Source: JABFRG01 sp038210445 (GTDB lineage Bacteria; Myxococcota_A; Polyangia; Polyangiales; Polyangiaceae). From it: DNA of 64,000 bases. The notes under the pieces are model-generated. The model was not told where the DNA came from, did not search any database, and worked only from the letters and a program-made list of their open reading frames with translations. A program made the translations under genes and the position numbers. The stretch spans positions 1-64,000 of the forward strand of contig JBBQWQ010000020.1 of assembly GCA_038210445.1 (NCBI GenBank). The letters run 5' to 3'. Positions 35,195 through 43,971 of the stretch are shown piece by piece (the first letter of the stretch is position 1; every line of letters begins with the position of its first letter).

Positions 35195-35928
35195 GCGACC
35201 CGCCCGCAGCACCCGGCGCCCAACCCTCCATCGACATCCTGTACCGCGACGACCACGTACTGGTGGTCTCCAAGCCCTCCGGGCTCATGACCCATCGCTC
35301 GGAGCTGGCCCCGGACTCCGACGTGGCGATGATGCGGGCCCGCGACGCCATCGGTCAGTACGTGTGGCCGGTCCACCGGCTCGACCGCGGCACCAGCGGC
35401 GCGCTGGTATTCGCCCTCAGCGAAGACTCGGCACGGAGCCTGCGCGAGGCCTTCGACGAAGGACGCATCGAAAAGGTGTACTTTGCAATTGTTCGCGGCG
35501 AGGCCCCGGCCCACCAAGTGGTCGACTACGCCATCCCCAAGGCCGAGGGCAAGGCGCGGGTTCCGGCGATCACCGAGGTGACGCGCATCTTCGCCGGCGA
35601 TGGCTTTTCGCTGGTACTGGCCCGGCCGCGCACCGGTCGCTACCACCAGATTCGCAGGCACATGGCTCACCTGCGGCATCCGTTGGCGGGCGACAGCAAC
35701 TACGGCACTGGGTGGTTCAACCGGCACATGCGCGAGCACGCCGGCCTGCACCGGCTGGGGCTCCACGCCTGCGCGGTGACGCTGCCCGCCATACGCGAGG
35801 TGCGCGCACCGCTCGACGCCGCCTTCGCCGATTCGCTGCGCCGGCTGCAGGTTCCGGAAGCGGTGCTCGCGCCCTTCCTGGCGCCTTCGCAAGCGGCCCC
35901 GGCCTGTGTAGAGTCTCGGGTCCCTTGA
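35191..35928 (+). CDS. RluA-type RNA pseudouridine synthase (TruC-like)
   Basis: A 245-residue enzyme without an S4 domain. The catalytic aspartate lies in HRLDRGTSG, preceded by VSKPSGLMTHRS, and the C-terminal RPRTGRYHQIRRHMAH is typical of the TruC/RluA group; E. coli TruC modifies U65 of tRNAs. TTG start at 35191 overlaps the previous stop (TTGA) and its own stop overlaps the next TTG start. Target RNA is inferred. Confidence 0.88.
   Translation: MSDPPAAPGAQPSIDILYRDDHVLVVSKPSGLMTHRSELAPDSDVAMMRARDAIGQYVWPVHRLDRGTSGALVFALSEDSARSLREAFDEGRIEKVYFAIVRGEAPAHQVVDYAIPKAEGKARVPAITEVTRIFAGDGFSLVLARPRTGRYHQIRRHMAHLRHPLAGDSNYGTGWFNRHMREHAGLHRLGLHACAVTLPAIREVRAPLDAAFADSLRRLQVPEAVLAPFLAPSQAAPACVESRVP
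35477..35487. repeat. Dispersed palindrome site 10 (TGTACTTTGCA)
   Basis: Exact TGYA-N3-TRCA match in a conserved strand of the pseudouridine synthase (GTG TAC TTT GCA, Val96-Ala99). Identical 11-mer to the copy in aspartokinase. Confidence 0.8.
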
Positions 35929-36491
35929 GAGTATTTCGGACCGCCATAGCTTCCCTCGCCCTGCTCCTCGTAACGGCGCCCGCATCGGCGGTCGAGCGGC
36001 AGCACCATCTGGCCCTGGCGCCGAGCCTTGGTCTGCTCAAGGTGGATCAGTCGCCACTGGCGGTGGGCGCCGGCATCAATGCACTGTACACCTATGGCAT
36101 CACCGACCAGTTCAACCTGGTGGCAGAAGGCGGCAGCTCGCTGCTGAGCTTCAGCCGCGACCCGCAAGACCCCGAGAAAGACAAGACCGTGCCCAAGACC
36201 CGGCCCGGCAACCTCTCTACGCTGGGCACGGGGCTCACCTACGTGCTCGACGTGCTGCGCTTCGTGCCCTACGGCGGCGTGCTTTTGGGGGGCAACGTGC
36301 TGGGGGGCGGCACCCTCGACAATCCGCGCTTCATTCCCAGCATCCAGCTGGCCGTCGGCCTCGACTACCAGTTCAATCGGTTGGTCTCTGCCGGCGTCGG
36401 CTACCGCCAGCACATCTTCTTTGCCGAGCCGAGCACCTATCCGTCCTACTCGGTGATCTTCGCCAAGATCGAGCTCTCGTGGGGTTACTGA
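35925..36491 (+). CDS. Outer-membrane beta-barrel protein
   Basis: A 188-residue protein with a signal peptide (RTAIASLALLLVTAPASA) and alternating amphipathic strands ending in LSWGY, where the C-terminal aromatic fits a BAM-targeting signal. It resembles small OmpW/OmpA-type barrels. TTG start at 35925 overlaps the upstream stop. Its TGA overlaps the ATG of the SDR gene (TGATG), continuing the coupled operon. Confidence 0.7.
   Translation: MRVFRTAIASLALLLVTAPASAVERQHHLALAPSLGLLKVDQSPLAVGAGINALYTYGITDQFNLVAEGGSSLLSFSRDPQDPEKDKTVPKTRPGNLSTLGTGLTYVLDVLRFVPYGGVLLGGNVLGGGTLDNPRFIPSIQLAVGLDYQFNRLVSAGVGYRQHIFFAEPSTYPSYSVIFAKIELSWGY
36080..36090. repeat. Dispersed palindrome site 11 (TGCACTGTACA)
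   Basis: Exact TGYA-N3-TRCA match in the barrel gene (AAT GCA CTG TAC ACC, Asn52-Thr56). Confidence 0.75.
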
Positions 36492-37297
36492 TGTTCGAAG
36501 ACAAAGTTGCAATCGTCACCGGCGCTTCGTCGGGCATCGGGCTCGCGGTGGCGGAGAAGCTGGTCATGGCCGGCGCAAAGGTTGCCCTGGTGGCGCGCAC
36601 CCAGAGCACCCTCGATGCAGCGGTGCGGCGCTTGGGAAGCGATCGCGCCGCGGCCTTCGCGCTCGACGTGGGCGATCTCGACGCACTCATCGCGCTCCCG
36701 CTGCGGGTCAAAGAGCACTTCGGGCGCCTCGACATGGTGGTGAACAACGCCGGGCTCAACCACCGCGGGTCCATCGACAAGCACGCGCCCAAGGCCCTCG
36801 CCGAGATCATCCACGTAAACCTCACCGCGCCCATCGTGCTCACACGGGCCGCCTCCGAGCTACTCGAGAGCGGGGGAAGCGTGGTGTTCGTGGCCAGCAT
36901 CGCCGGCATGGTGCCGGTGCCCGGCGAGGCCACCTACAGCGCCTCCAAGGCCGGCATGCGCGCCTTTTCCCGGGCGGTGCAAGAAGACTTCGCAGAGCGG
37001 AACATTCACTGTGGCATCGTCTCGCCCGGCCCGGTCGACACCGGCTTCTTCGGCGACGAGCTGGAGCAAGTGCCCGACCTGGTGTTCTCTCAGCCCATGA
37101 GCAGCGCCGACCAGATCGCCGACGCGGTGCTCGCCTGCATCGAGCGCCGCAAGGAGGAGATCGCCGTGCCCGGGCAGTCGGGGCGCCTCGCCACGTTCGC
37201 CTACGTGTTCCCAGAGGTGGCCAAGGCCCTTCGTCCGATGCTGCAAAAAAAGGGCGCCAAGGCCAAGGCCGCGTACATCGCCAAGAAGCGCGGCTAG
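36491..37297 (+). CDS. Short-chain dehydrogenase/reductase
   Basis: A 268-residue classical SDR: cofactor motif TGASSGIG, NNAG, catalytic Ser in VASIAGM, and YSASK (Tyr-x-x-x-Lys), then PGPVDTGFF. ALVART after strand 2 suggests NADP(H) preference. The C-terminal stretch (PEVAKALRPMLQKKGAK) is basic. Substrate unknown. Last gene of the run starting at 34448. Confidence 0.9.
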   Translation: MFEDKVAIVTGASSGIGLAVAEKLVMAGAKVALVARTQSTLDAAVRRLGSDRAAAFALDVGDLDALIALPLRVKEHFGRLDMVVNNAGLNHRGSIDKHAPKALAEIIHVNLTAPIVLTRAASELLESGGSVVFVASIAGMVPVPGEATYSASKAGMRAFSRAVQEDFAERNIHCGIVSPGPVDTGFFGDELEQVPDLVFSQPMSSADQIADAVLACIERRKEEIAVPGQSGRLATFAYVFPEVAKALRPMLQKKGAKAKAAYIAKKRG

Positions 37298-37439
37298 CGC
37301 ACCGATTGGGTTAAATCGGTCGGCTTTTCGGAGATTTCCTTCGCAGCGCTGGGTCGAAGCGGAGCGTCGCTGGGCCGCCTGGATGGCGTAGGTGATGGAC
37401 GCTGCGCGCAGCCCCTCGGCTGCCGTACACTGGCCTGCC

Positions 37440-40400
37440 ATGGCTCTCGACGCCGATCTGCTCGCGCTGCGCACACCCACTCGAAGCAACGGCCTCGCGC
37501 GACCCGATCCAGTGCCGCCGGCCGCCGAGATCTGGAACGAGGTGCGCGCGGGCCTGGAGTTTTCACGATGGGATCGCCAGACGCTCGATCGCCGCTTCGG
37601 CCCCGCGCGCATCGCGAGGCTCATCGAACTGCACGGCGACGAAGCGCCCCCCGACGACGCCGCGGTGCTGGGCGTGCTGGGCCGTCTGGTACGAAGCGGC
37701 GTGGATCGGCTCGCGCTGGCAGTGGGCGGCGTAGAAGGGGCGCTGCGCTACATGGTGGCCTTCGCGCAAGCGGCCCCCCAGCCCTACTTCTCGTTCCTGC
37801 CGCCGCTTTCGGATGCAACCCGCACGGCCACGCTCACCCTGGCGGACGCCGCGTACGAAGCTGCCCTCGAGGTGGCCCGCGCGCTCGTGGCAACGGCGCC
37901 GGTGGAAGCCGCGCTCGCCATCGCCGACTGCTTTCCCGACGATGCGCAGGTGGTCGAGACCGCAGCGCAGGCGGCCATGGCGTCTTCACTCACGCCCCTC
38001 CCCGCTCGAATCGTCGGTGCGCTGCGCAGCCCGGCACTGGTCATGCGCGCCATCGAGCGGCGCCCGAAGAACAGCCTGGTCGCGCTCCTGCCGGTTGCGG
38101 TCGATCTGGTGGTGAACCTGGGCTCCGAGGCCGCGGCGCCTCTCGCGGATCTCCTGGCGGCGCGACCTTCCGACGGTGCCCCCGGAGCTCTGGTGGCTGC
38201 GCGTGCGCTCGCCAGCCTCGACACCGAAGCCGCAGGACGCGCGCTGGTCCCGCTCCTCGACAGCAAAGTCTTGGCTCCCGTTGCAGAAGCCTGGTGCAAG
38301 CGCATGGGCGATGCGGCTCGCGCGCCCCTGGAGGCGCTGCTTCGCGGAGAGATCTTCACCAAGAAGGCGAGCGGCAAGCGCGCCCTCGGCGCCGCCAAGG
38401 CGCTCCTCGGCGAGCACGCGCCAAAGGCGACGGCGGTCACGGCCAAGAGCCCCGCAGCCATCGAGGGTCTTCCTGCGGTGCTCGCCGCACCGCCATGGCT
38501 CGTTCGAACCAAGACCAAGGACGAGCGGCTGAGCCTCGAGATCGCGGCGGACGACGAGGACATCCCCACCCGGCGCGAAGTCCGGCGGCATCCGAGCACG
38601 CGCGAGGGCCACGACGAAGCCCAGCGTCAGCAGCTCGAGGCCGCCCGAAGCGGCAAAGCGCAAGTCTATGTCTCGTCGCTCGACGCCTTGCCCGACGCCG
38701 AGGCCCTCGCGTTCTGGAACGACGCCGACGCGGCCTGGTTCCATGGCGGCGACTACGACGGCCGGGAGGTCTCCACGTTGCTCGATCGCTTCGGCCTCGA
38801 GGCGTTGCCCGGTCTCCTACGCTACGCCGAGGGCAAGCTGCCCAGCGCCGAGCCGGCGCTGGTTCGGGTGGTCTCACCGCGGGTGGCGCCGTACATCGCG
38901 CTCATCTTCGCCAAGGGAAAGAAGCGGGCCCGCAGCGAGGCGTGGTTCCTGGCGTACCCCGACGTGGCAGCGCTCGGTCTGGTCCCCGCAGCCGTGGGCG
39001 CCGACCGCGCCAAGCGCGAAGCTGCGCGCACGGCACTTCGCTACCTGGTCGCCTGCGACTTCGGCGACGCGGTGCGCGGCGCCGCGGCGCGCTACGGGGC
39101 CGCGGCCGAGCGGGCTCTCGAGGTCGCGCTGCAGAGCGATCTGCCGGCGCGCATTCCCGATGGCCCTTCCCTGGCCGACGCCGGCGAGCTCCCGCAGATA
39201 CGCTTGTTGAATGGCACGCCCGTGCCGCGCGAGGCGGCGGCGCACGTGGTGACGATGCTGCGCTTCTCGCCAGTGGTCCCCGCCTACTCGGGCCTTGCGG
39301 AGGTGCGCGCGGCGTGCGATCGCGCGTCGCTGAGCGCGTTCGTGACCGCCCTCTTCGAGCGCTGGAAGGAGCGCGGCTGCGCGCCGGGAGACGAGTGGGC
39401 GCTGTGGGCCATGGGTCACCTGGGCGACGACGAGGCGGCCAAGCGCATCGTCGCCAGTCTCGGCACCTGGCAGACCGGCGGCGCTGCGCAGCGGGCGGCG
39501 CGAGGTCTCGATGCCATCGCCCTCATCGGCAGCGACTGGGCCTTCTTTGAGCTCGACCGCATCGCCCGGAGCGCCCGCTACCCGCTCCTGCGCGACGCTG
39601 CCGAAGCCGCCGTCGCCCGGGTCGCCGGCCGCCTACGCATCCACCCCGACGAGCTCGAGGATCGCCGGGCCCCCACGCTGGGGCTCGATGCGCGCGGCGA
39701 GCTCGTCATCGCTTTCGAGAAGGGCGAGCTCGTCGCGACCTTCGACGAGCACCTGGTTCCCTTCCTTCGCGATGCGCAGGGCCAGCGCGTGACCAAGGTG
39801 CCGAAGAGCGGCGAGGGCGCTTCTGCGTTCAAGGCCCTGGTGAAGTCGGCGGCGCTGGTGGCCGAGTCGCAGATCGCGCGGCTGGAGCGCGCCCTCGTCA
39901 CGCAGCGCCCGTGGACTATCGATGCATTTTGCACATATATCGTCGGCCACCCCTTGCTGATGCACCTGGCGCGGCGCCTGGTTTGGTCGGTAGACGGCGC
40001 CACCTTCCGCGTCGCCGAGGATCGCTCGTTCGCCGATCTCGACGATGCTGCGTTCACCCTCCCCTCCGGCGCCGCGTCGCGGGTTCGGCTCGCGCACCCC
40101 GCGCACCTCTCGGAGAGCGACCGCCTCCGCTGGTCCGAGCGTTTCGGCGACTACCGCATCTTGCAGCCGTTCCCCCAGCTCGGTCGACCGGTGCTCGCGG
40201 TCCATCCAGGCGATCGCGAGGGCACGCGGCTCGCGTCTCTCGAAGGAACCCGCGTCCCCTGGCACCGTGTCGCCAAGCTCCAGCGGCAAGGGTTCCGCGA
40301 CGCCAGCGCCGACAGTGTGCTCCACAGCCTGTCGCAGCGGCTCCCCTTCGGGCCAACCCTCTCCATCGGGCTGAACCCCGGGCTCTCCCGCGCCGACGTC

Positions 40401-40526
40401 TCCCACAGCGGCGAGCAAACGCTCGCCTCCGTGCGCGTCTACGGCATCGCGCGCCTCGCCGATCTCGACCCAGTCGCGCAGAGCGAGCTGCTCCTCACGC
40501 TGGCCCCGCTCACCGAAACCGACTGA
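37440..40526 (+). CDS. DUF4132 / MolR-like large protein
   Basis: A 1028-residue cytosolic protein. The N-terminal two thirds are Ala/Leu-rich helical repeats (HEAT-like). The last 300 residues contain the DUF4132 region (EDRRAPTLGLDARGELVIAF; FCTYIVGHPLLMHLARRLVW; GDYRILQPFPQLGRPV). Such proteins (relatives of E. coli YehI/MolR) are widespread and poorly understood. ATG at 37440 chosen; an ATG at 37392 is also in frame. It converges with aspartokinase, with nine bases between stops. Confidence 0.8.
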   Translation: MALDADLLALRTPTRSNGLARPDPVPPAAEIWNEVRAGLEFSRWDRQTLDRRFGPARIARLIELHGDEAPPDDAAVLGVLGRLVRSGVDRLALAVGGVEGALRYMVAFAQAAPQPYFSFLPPLSDATRTATLTLADAAYEAALEVARALVATAPVEAALAIADCFPDDAQVVETAAQAAMASSLTPLPARIVGALRSPALVMRAIERRPKNSLVALLPVAVDLVVNLGSEAAAPLADLLAARPSDGAPGALVAARALASLDTEAAGRALVPLLDSKVLAPVAEAWCKRMGDAARAPLEALLRGEIFTKKASGKRALGAAKALLGEHAPKATAVTAKSPAAIEGLPAVLAAPPWLVRTKTKDERLSLEIAADDEDIPTRREVRRHPSTREGHDEAQRQQLEAARSGKAQVYVSSLDALPDAEALAFWNDADAAWFHGGDYDGREVSTLLDRFGLEALPGLLRYAEGKLPSAEPALVRVVSPRVAPYIALIFAKGKKRARSEAWFLAYPDVAALGLVPAAVGADRAKREAARTALRYLVACDFGDAVRGAAARYGAAAERALEVALQSDLPARIPDGPSLADAGELPQIRLLNGTPVPREAAAHVVTMLRFSPVVPAYSGLAEVRAACDRASLSAFVTALFERWKERGCAPGDEWALWAMGHLGDDEAAKRIVASLGTWQTGGAAQRAARGLDAIALIGSDWAFFELDRIARSARYPLLRDAAEAAVARVAGRLRIHPDELEDRRAPTLGLDARGELVIAFEKGELVATFDEHLVPFLRDAQGQRVTKVPKSGEGASAFKALVKSAALVAESQIARLERALVTQRPWTIDAFCTYIVGHPLLMHLARRLVWSVDGATFRVAEDRSFADLDDAAFTLPSGAASRVRLAHPAHLSESDRLRWSERFGDYRILQPFPQLGRPVLAVHPGDREGTRLASLEGTRVPWHRVAKLQRQGFRDASADSVLHSLSQRLPFGPTLSIGLNPGLSRADVSHSGEQTLASVRVYGIARLADLDPVAQSELLLTLAPLTETD
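39923..39933. repeat. Dispersed palindrome site 12 (TGCATTTTGCA)
   Basis: Exact TGYA-N3-TRCA match inside the conserved DUF4132 segment (Asp828-Ala-Phe-Cys-Thr), in an A/T-rich patch of about 30 bases (39912-39941). Confidence 0.85.
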
Positions 40527-40535
40527 ACCAACAGC

Positions 40536-41765
40536 CTACTTGCCGCCGGATTCGTTGGCGAGGCCGAAGCCGTCGTGCAGCGCGCGCACCGCAAGCTCGG
40601 TGTACTTTGCATGAATCAGGCACGACACCTTGATCTCGCTGGTGGAGATGGCCTGGATGTTGATGCCTTCGTTGGCCAGCAGCCGGAACATCTTCGCCGC
40701 CACCCCCGCGTGCGACCGCATGCCGAGCCCCACGATCGAGACCTTGACCACGTCCTCGTCGTAGCGAACCTCGGTGGCGCCGATACGCTTGGCCACTTCC
40801 TCGATGAAGGGCCGGGCCCGCGTGAGGTCGCTCTTGGGCACGGTGAACGTCACCGCGCGCTCGGGGCCGGTGGTGGCGCTCTGGATGATCATGTTGACCG
40901 AGATGTTGCGGTCGGCGATGGCGCCGAAGAGATCGGCCACCACGTTGGCCTGGTCCGGCGCGCCCATCACGTGCACCCGGGCGTCGTTCTTGTCGTACGC
41001 CACACCCGCCACGACCACGTCTTCTAGCGACTTTTCTTCAGCCACGACCCACGTCCCTTCCACATCCGAGAATGAGCTTCGCACGTGCACCGCCACGCCG
41101 TACTTCATGGCCAGCTCGACGCTGCGAATCTGGAGAACTTTTGCGCCCAGCGAGGCCAGCTCCAGCATCTCTTCGTACGAGATGCGGGAGATCTTCCGCG
41201 CCGAGCTGCAGATGTTGGGGTCGGTGGTGTAGACGCCGTCGACATCCGTGTAAATTTCACAGACATCGGCGTTGATGGCCGCCGCCACCGCCACCGCCGA
41301 GGTATCCGACCCGCCGCGCCCAAGAGTGGTGATGTTGCCGCCGGCGTCCACGCCCTGAAAGCCGGCCACCACCGCGATCTTCCCTTCGGCCAGCGTCTCG
41401 CGAATCATCGAGCCGTCGATGGCCCGGATGCGCGCCTTGGTGAAGGCGTCGTCGGTGAGGATCTTCACCTGGTGCCCCAGCAGCGATCGCGCCTGGCCGC
41501 CTTCGGCTTGCACCGCCATGGCCACCAGCGCCGCCGACACCTGCTCGCCGGTGGCAGCGATGACGTCCATCTCCCGGGCGTCGGGCAGGCCGGTCACCTC
41601 GTGGGCAAGCCCCAGCAGTCGATTGGTCTCGCCGCTCATGGCGCTGACGATGAGCACCACGTCGTGCCCCTGTGCCCGCGCGCGCAGCGCACGGCGCGCC
41701 ACGTTGCGCATGCGGTCGATGGACCCGACGGAGGTGCCGCCGAACTTTTGGACGACGAGTGCCAC
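40536..41765 (-). CDS. lysC: Aspartokinase
   Basis: A 409-residue aspartate kinase, first step of the Lys/Thr/Met pathway. Catalytic part: VQKFGGTSVG, VIVSAMSGETN, TLGRGGSDTSAVA and the aspartate-binding region around YTDVDGVYTTDP. Two C-terminal ACT domains follow (VHVMGAPDQANVVADLFG; VSIVGLGMRSHAGVAAKMF), so feedback inhibition by lysine or threonine is expected. GTG at 41765 gives the family length of about 410. Confidence 0.95.
   Translation of the reverse strand: MALVVQKFGGTSVGSIDRMRNVARRALRARAQGHDVVLIVSAMSGETNRLLGLAHEVTGLPDAREMDVIAATGEQVSAALVAMAVQAEGGQARSLLGHQVKILTDDAFTKARIRAIDGSMIRETLAEGKIAVVAGFQGVDAGGNITTLGRGGSDTSAVAVAAAINADVCEIYTDVDGVYTTDPNICSSARKISRISYEEMLELASLGAKVLQIRSVELAMKYGVAVHVRSSFSDVEGTWVVAEEKSLEDVVVAGVAYDKNDARVHVMGAPDQANVVADLFGAIADRNISVNMIIQSATTGPERAVTFTVPKSDLTRARPFIEEVAKRIGATEVRYDEDVVKVSIVGLGMRSHAGVAAKMFRLLANEGINIQAISTSEIKVSCLIHAKYTELAVRALHDGFGLANESGGK
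40601..40611. repeat. Dispersed palindrome site 13 (TGTACTTTGCA)
   Basis: Exact TGYA-N3-TRCA match in the second ACT domain of aspartokinase (CAT GCA AAG TAC ACC, His385-Thr389), a conserved place in the protein. Confidence 0.8.
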
Positions 41766-41865
41766 GGACCGGCGTCTACCAGGACTGCGCGCAAAAAACA
41801 TCCCCAGAGGCAGGCGGATTTCACTTCCCAGCGCGGAAAATTCGTGATGACTCGATGCGGCGGGG

Positions 41866-42225
41866 ATGACCTCCTACACCGGCTATCTCGTGGAAACCGT
41901 GGCGACGCTGGTGTGCGTCTGCGGAGTCGCGTTCGTCGTCCTCTACGGCGCGCGCCGGCTCGGCATCGGCCGCCCCACCGGCCCCGTCTCCCTGGTGGGC
42001 CACCTGCCGCTCGACCCCCGAAGGGCGGTGTACCTCATCAAGGTGGCCTCCAAGGTGCTCGTGGTGGGCGTCACCGAGGGCGGCATGACCAAGCTCAGCG
42101 AGCTCGAGGCCTCGGAGCTGCCGGCGGCGCCCAAGCCGCAGAATCCCTTCGCCGACGTGCTGGCGCGGGTCATGGGCAAGGCGCCGCGCGAGCCGGCCTC
42201 CAAAGACGACGGAGGCGCTTCGTGA
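41866..42225 (+). CDS. FliO-like export apparatus protein
   Basis: A 119-residue protein with one N-terminal transmembrane helix (YLVETVATLVCVCGVAFVVLYG) and a short cytosolic domain (GPVSLVGHLPLDPRRAVYLIKVASKVLVVGVTEGG) typical of FliO, the assembly chaperone of the FliP export gate. Its TGA overlaps the GTG start of the FliP/SctR gene (GTGA). Confidence 0.75.
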   Translation: MTSYTGYLVETVATLVCVCGVAFVVLYGARRLGIGRPTGPVSLVGHLPLDPRRAVYLIKVASKVLVVGVTEGGMTKLSELEASELPAAPKPQNPFADVLARVMGKAPREPASKDDGGAS

Positions 42226-42884
42226 AGACCGACGATCTCCTGAACAAGCCCATCGCGCTGGTGGTGGCGCTGGCCATCGTCTCGCTCTTGCCGTTCCTCT
42301 TCATGAGCCTCACGGCGTTCGTGAAGATCTCGACGGTGCTGCAAATCGTGAAGAGCGCCATCGGCGCCCAGAACGTTCCCTCGAACAACGTGGTCATGGC
42401 CCTGGCCACGGCGCTCACCCTCATCGCGATGGCGCCGGTGGGCGAAAAGATAGCCGACCGCGCGGCGCCGCTCTTGCGCGACAAGAACGACACGCCGGTG
42501 CTCGTCGAGAAGGGCGTTGAGGCGGTGCGCGAGCCGATGCGCGATTTCCTCAAGGCCAACTCCAGCGCCTCCGAGCAAACCCGCTTCCTCGAGGTGGCCC
42601 AGAGCTCGCGGCCGGAGCCAGATCGCTCCAAGGTCTCGCAGAACGATCTCTCGGTGCTCGCGCCTGCTTTCGTAGTCACCGAGCTGACCGAGGCCTTCGC
42701 CATCGGCTTTCTCATCTTCTTGCCGTTCCTCATCATCGATCTGGTGGTGGCCAACGTGCTCCTGGCGCTGGGCATGCAAATGCTCAATCCCACCCAGGTG
42801 AGCCTGCCCTTCAAGCTGCTCCTCTTCGTCGCCATCGGCGGCTGGGGCCTCTTGGCGCAAGCGCTGGTCGCCGGATACCACTGA
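42222..42884 (+). CDS. FliP/SctR-type III export gate protein
   Basis: A 220-residue membrane protein of the FliP/SctR family, core of the type III export gate. It has LPFLFMSLTAFVKISTVLQIV, NNVVMALATALTLIAMAPVG, the polar loop, and LAPAFVVTELTEAFAIGFLIFLPFLIIDLVVANVLLALGM. The last part is closer to SctR (YscR) than to FliP, and no cleaved signal peptide is seen. No FliQ/SctS, FliR/SctT or FlhA/SctV gene is adjacent, so the rest of the apparatus lies elsewhere. Confidence 0.85.
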   Translation: MKTDDLLNKPIALVVALAIVSLLPFLFMSLTAFVKISTVLQIVKSAIGAQNVPSNNVVMALATALTLIAMAPVGEKIADRAAPLLRDKNDTPVLVEKGVEAVREPMRDFLKANSSASEQTRFLEVAQSSRPEPDRSKVSQNDLSVLAPAFVVTELTEAFAIGFLIFLPFLIIDLVVANVLLALGMQMLNPTQVSLPFKLLLFVAIGGWGLLAQALVAGYH

Positions 42885-42980
42885 GAAAGCGCGGTGGCGC
42901 CCGATGTGCGCTCGGGTGCGCATGGTCGAGGCACGTTGCAACCTTGCGGTGGCGGCGGAACGTACAACACTGTGATCTCT

Positions 42981-43862
42981 GTGAGGTTCCGTGTCGTCAT
43001 CGTCCTCGGCGGTCTCCTTGCCGCCTGTGGCATCGAGCTTTCGGGCGGCGGCGTGGCCGAAACCCCCGACGCCGCGTCGTCGTCGATCGGGAGCGCCCGC
43101 GATGGGTCGACGGCCGAGGCGAGCGTCGACGCAATGCTGGCGCAAGATGCCGAGGCGGCAGACGCCAGCGCCGACGTCGACCCGCGCCCCAACGCGTGCG
43201 CTTCTGCGACCGACCTCACGGAGCCCGACTTCGAGAACGAGCCCAAGTGGGAGAAGCGCGGCAACGCTTCGCGCCTGGGGAACGCCGGCGCGCGCTTGAT
43301 GCGCCTCACCGACGAGAACAACAGCCAGGCCGGCTCCGTGTGGTGGAAGCAATACGCCACGGTGTTCAGCGGCTTCAACGCCACCCTCAGGTTCACCATC
43401 GTCGACGTCAAAGACGTGGCCGCAGCCGACGGCCTGGGCTTCGCGTGGGTGGGCAACGGCAACAGCAACTCCGCGCCCCCGGGCGGCGACGACGGCAACA
43501 ACATGGGCGTCTGCAACGGCGGCAACCGCGGGGTGACCGGCTACGCGGTGCTGGTGGATACGCAGGGCGGCGATCGCGGCATCCGCTTCGTGAACGCCAA
43601 GGACTGCTCGCCCATCATGGAGGGCGGGAAGCCGGTCACGGCGCCCCTGCCGCTCGTTACCAACGGCCTGCCTCACACCCTCGAGATCATCTACCGCGCG
43701 ACCCCGGGCGTCGTGGTGGCAGTGCTCGACGGCGCGTTCCTGTGGAAAGCAACGGCCCCGCCGGCGCCCACCGGCAACGTGTACTTCGGCGCTTCCGGAG
43801 CCACCGGCGGCCAGGCCTCGGAGCACCAGGTACAGAAGCTCGCAGTGAGCCTCTGCAACTGA
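42981..43862 (+). CDS. L-type lectin-like lipoprotein
   Basis: A 293-residue lipoprotein: signal FRVVIVLGGLLAACG (lipobox LAAC-G), an Ala/Asp/Ser linker, then about 200 residues resembling legume/L-type lectins: ADGLGFAWVGNGNSNS, GVTGYAVLVDTQGGDRGIRF and HTLEIIYRATPGVVVAVLDG. Carbohydrate binding at the surface is inferred. GTG at 42981, with GTG 42972 also in frame. Confidence 0.75.
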   Translation: MRFRVVIVLGGLLAACGIELSGGGVAETPDAASSSIGSARDGSTAEASVDAMLAQDAEAADASADVDPRPNACASATDLTEPDFENEPKWEKRGNASRLGNAGARLMRLTDENNSQAGSVWWKQYATVFSGFNATLRFTIVDVKDVAAADGLGFAWVGNGNSNSAPPGGDDGNNMGVCNGGNRGVTGYAVLVDTQGGDRGIRFVNAKDCSPIMEGGKPVTAPLPLVTNGLPHTLEIIYRATPGVVVAVLDGAFLWKATAPPAPTGNVYFGASGATGGQASEHQVQKLAVSLCN

Positions 43863-43971
43863 GAAAACGCCCTATTTCGCGCCGAACCCAGTGCCGACGT
43901 CCTTGCGCCGCGTGCGCAGCGGCAGGGCGGTGGCCTACGAAATTGCTCTCGCCTGGCGCCAGGACCTCCCG

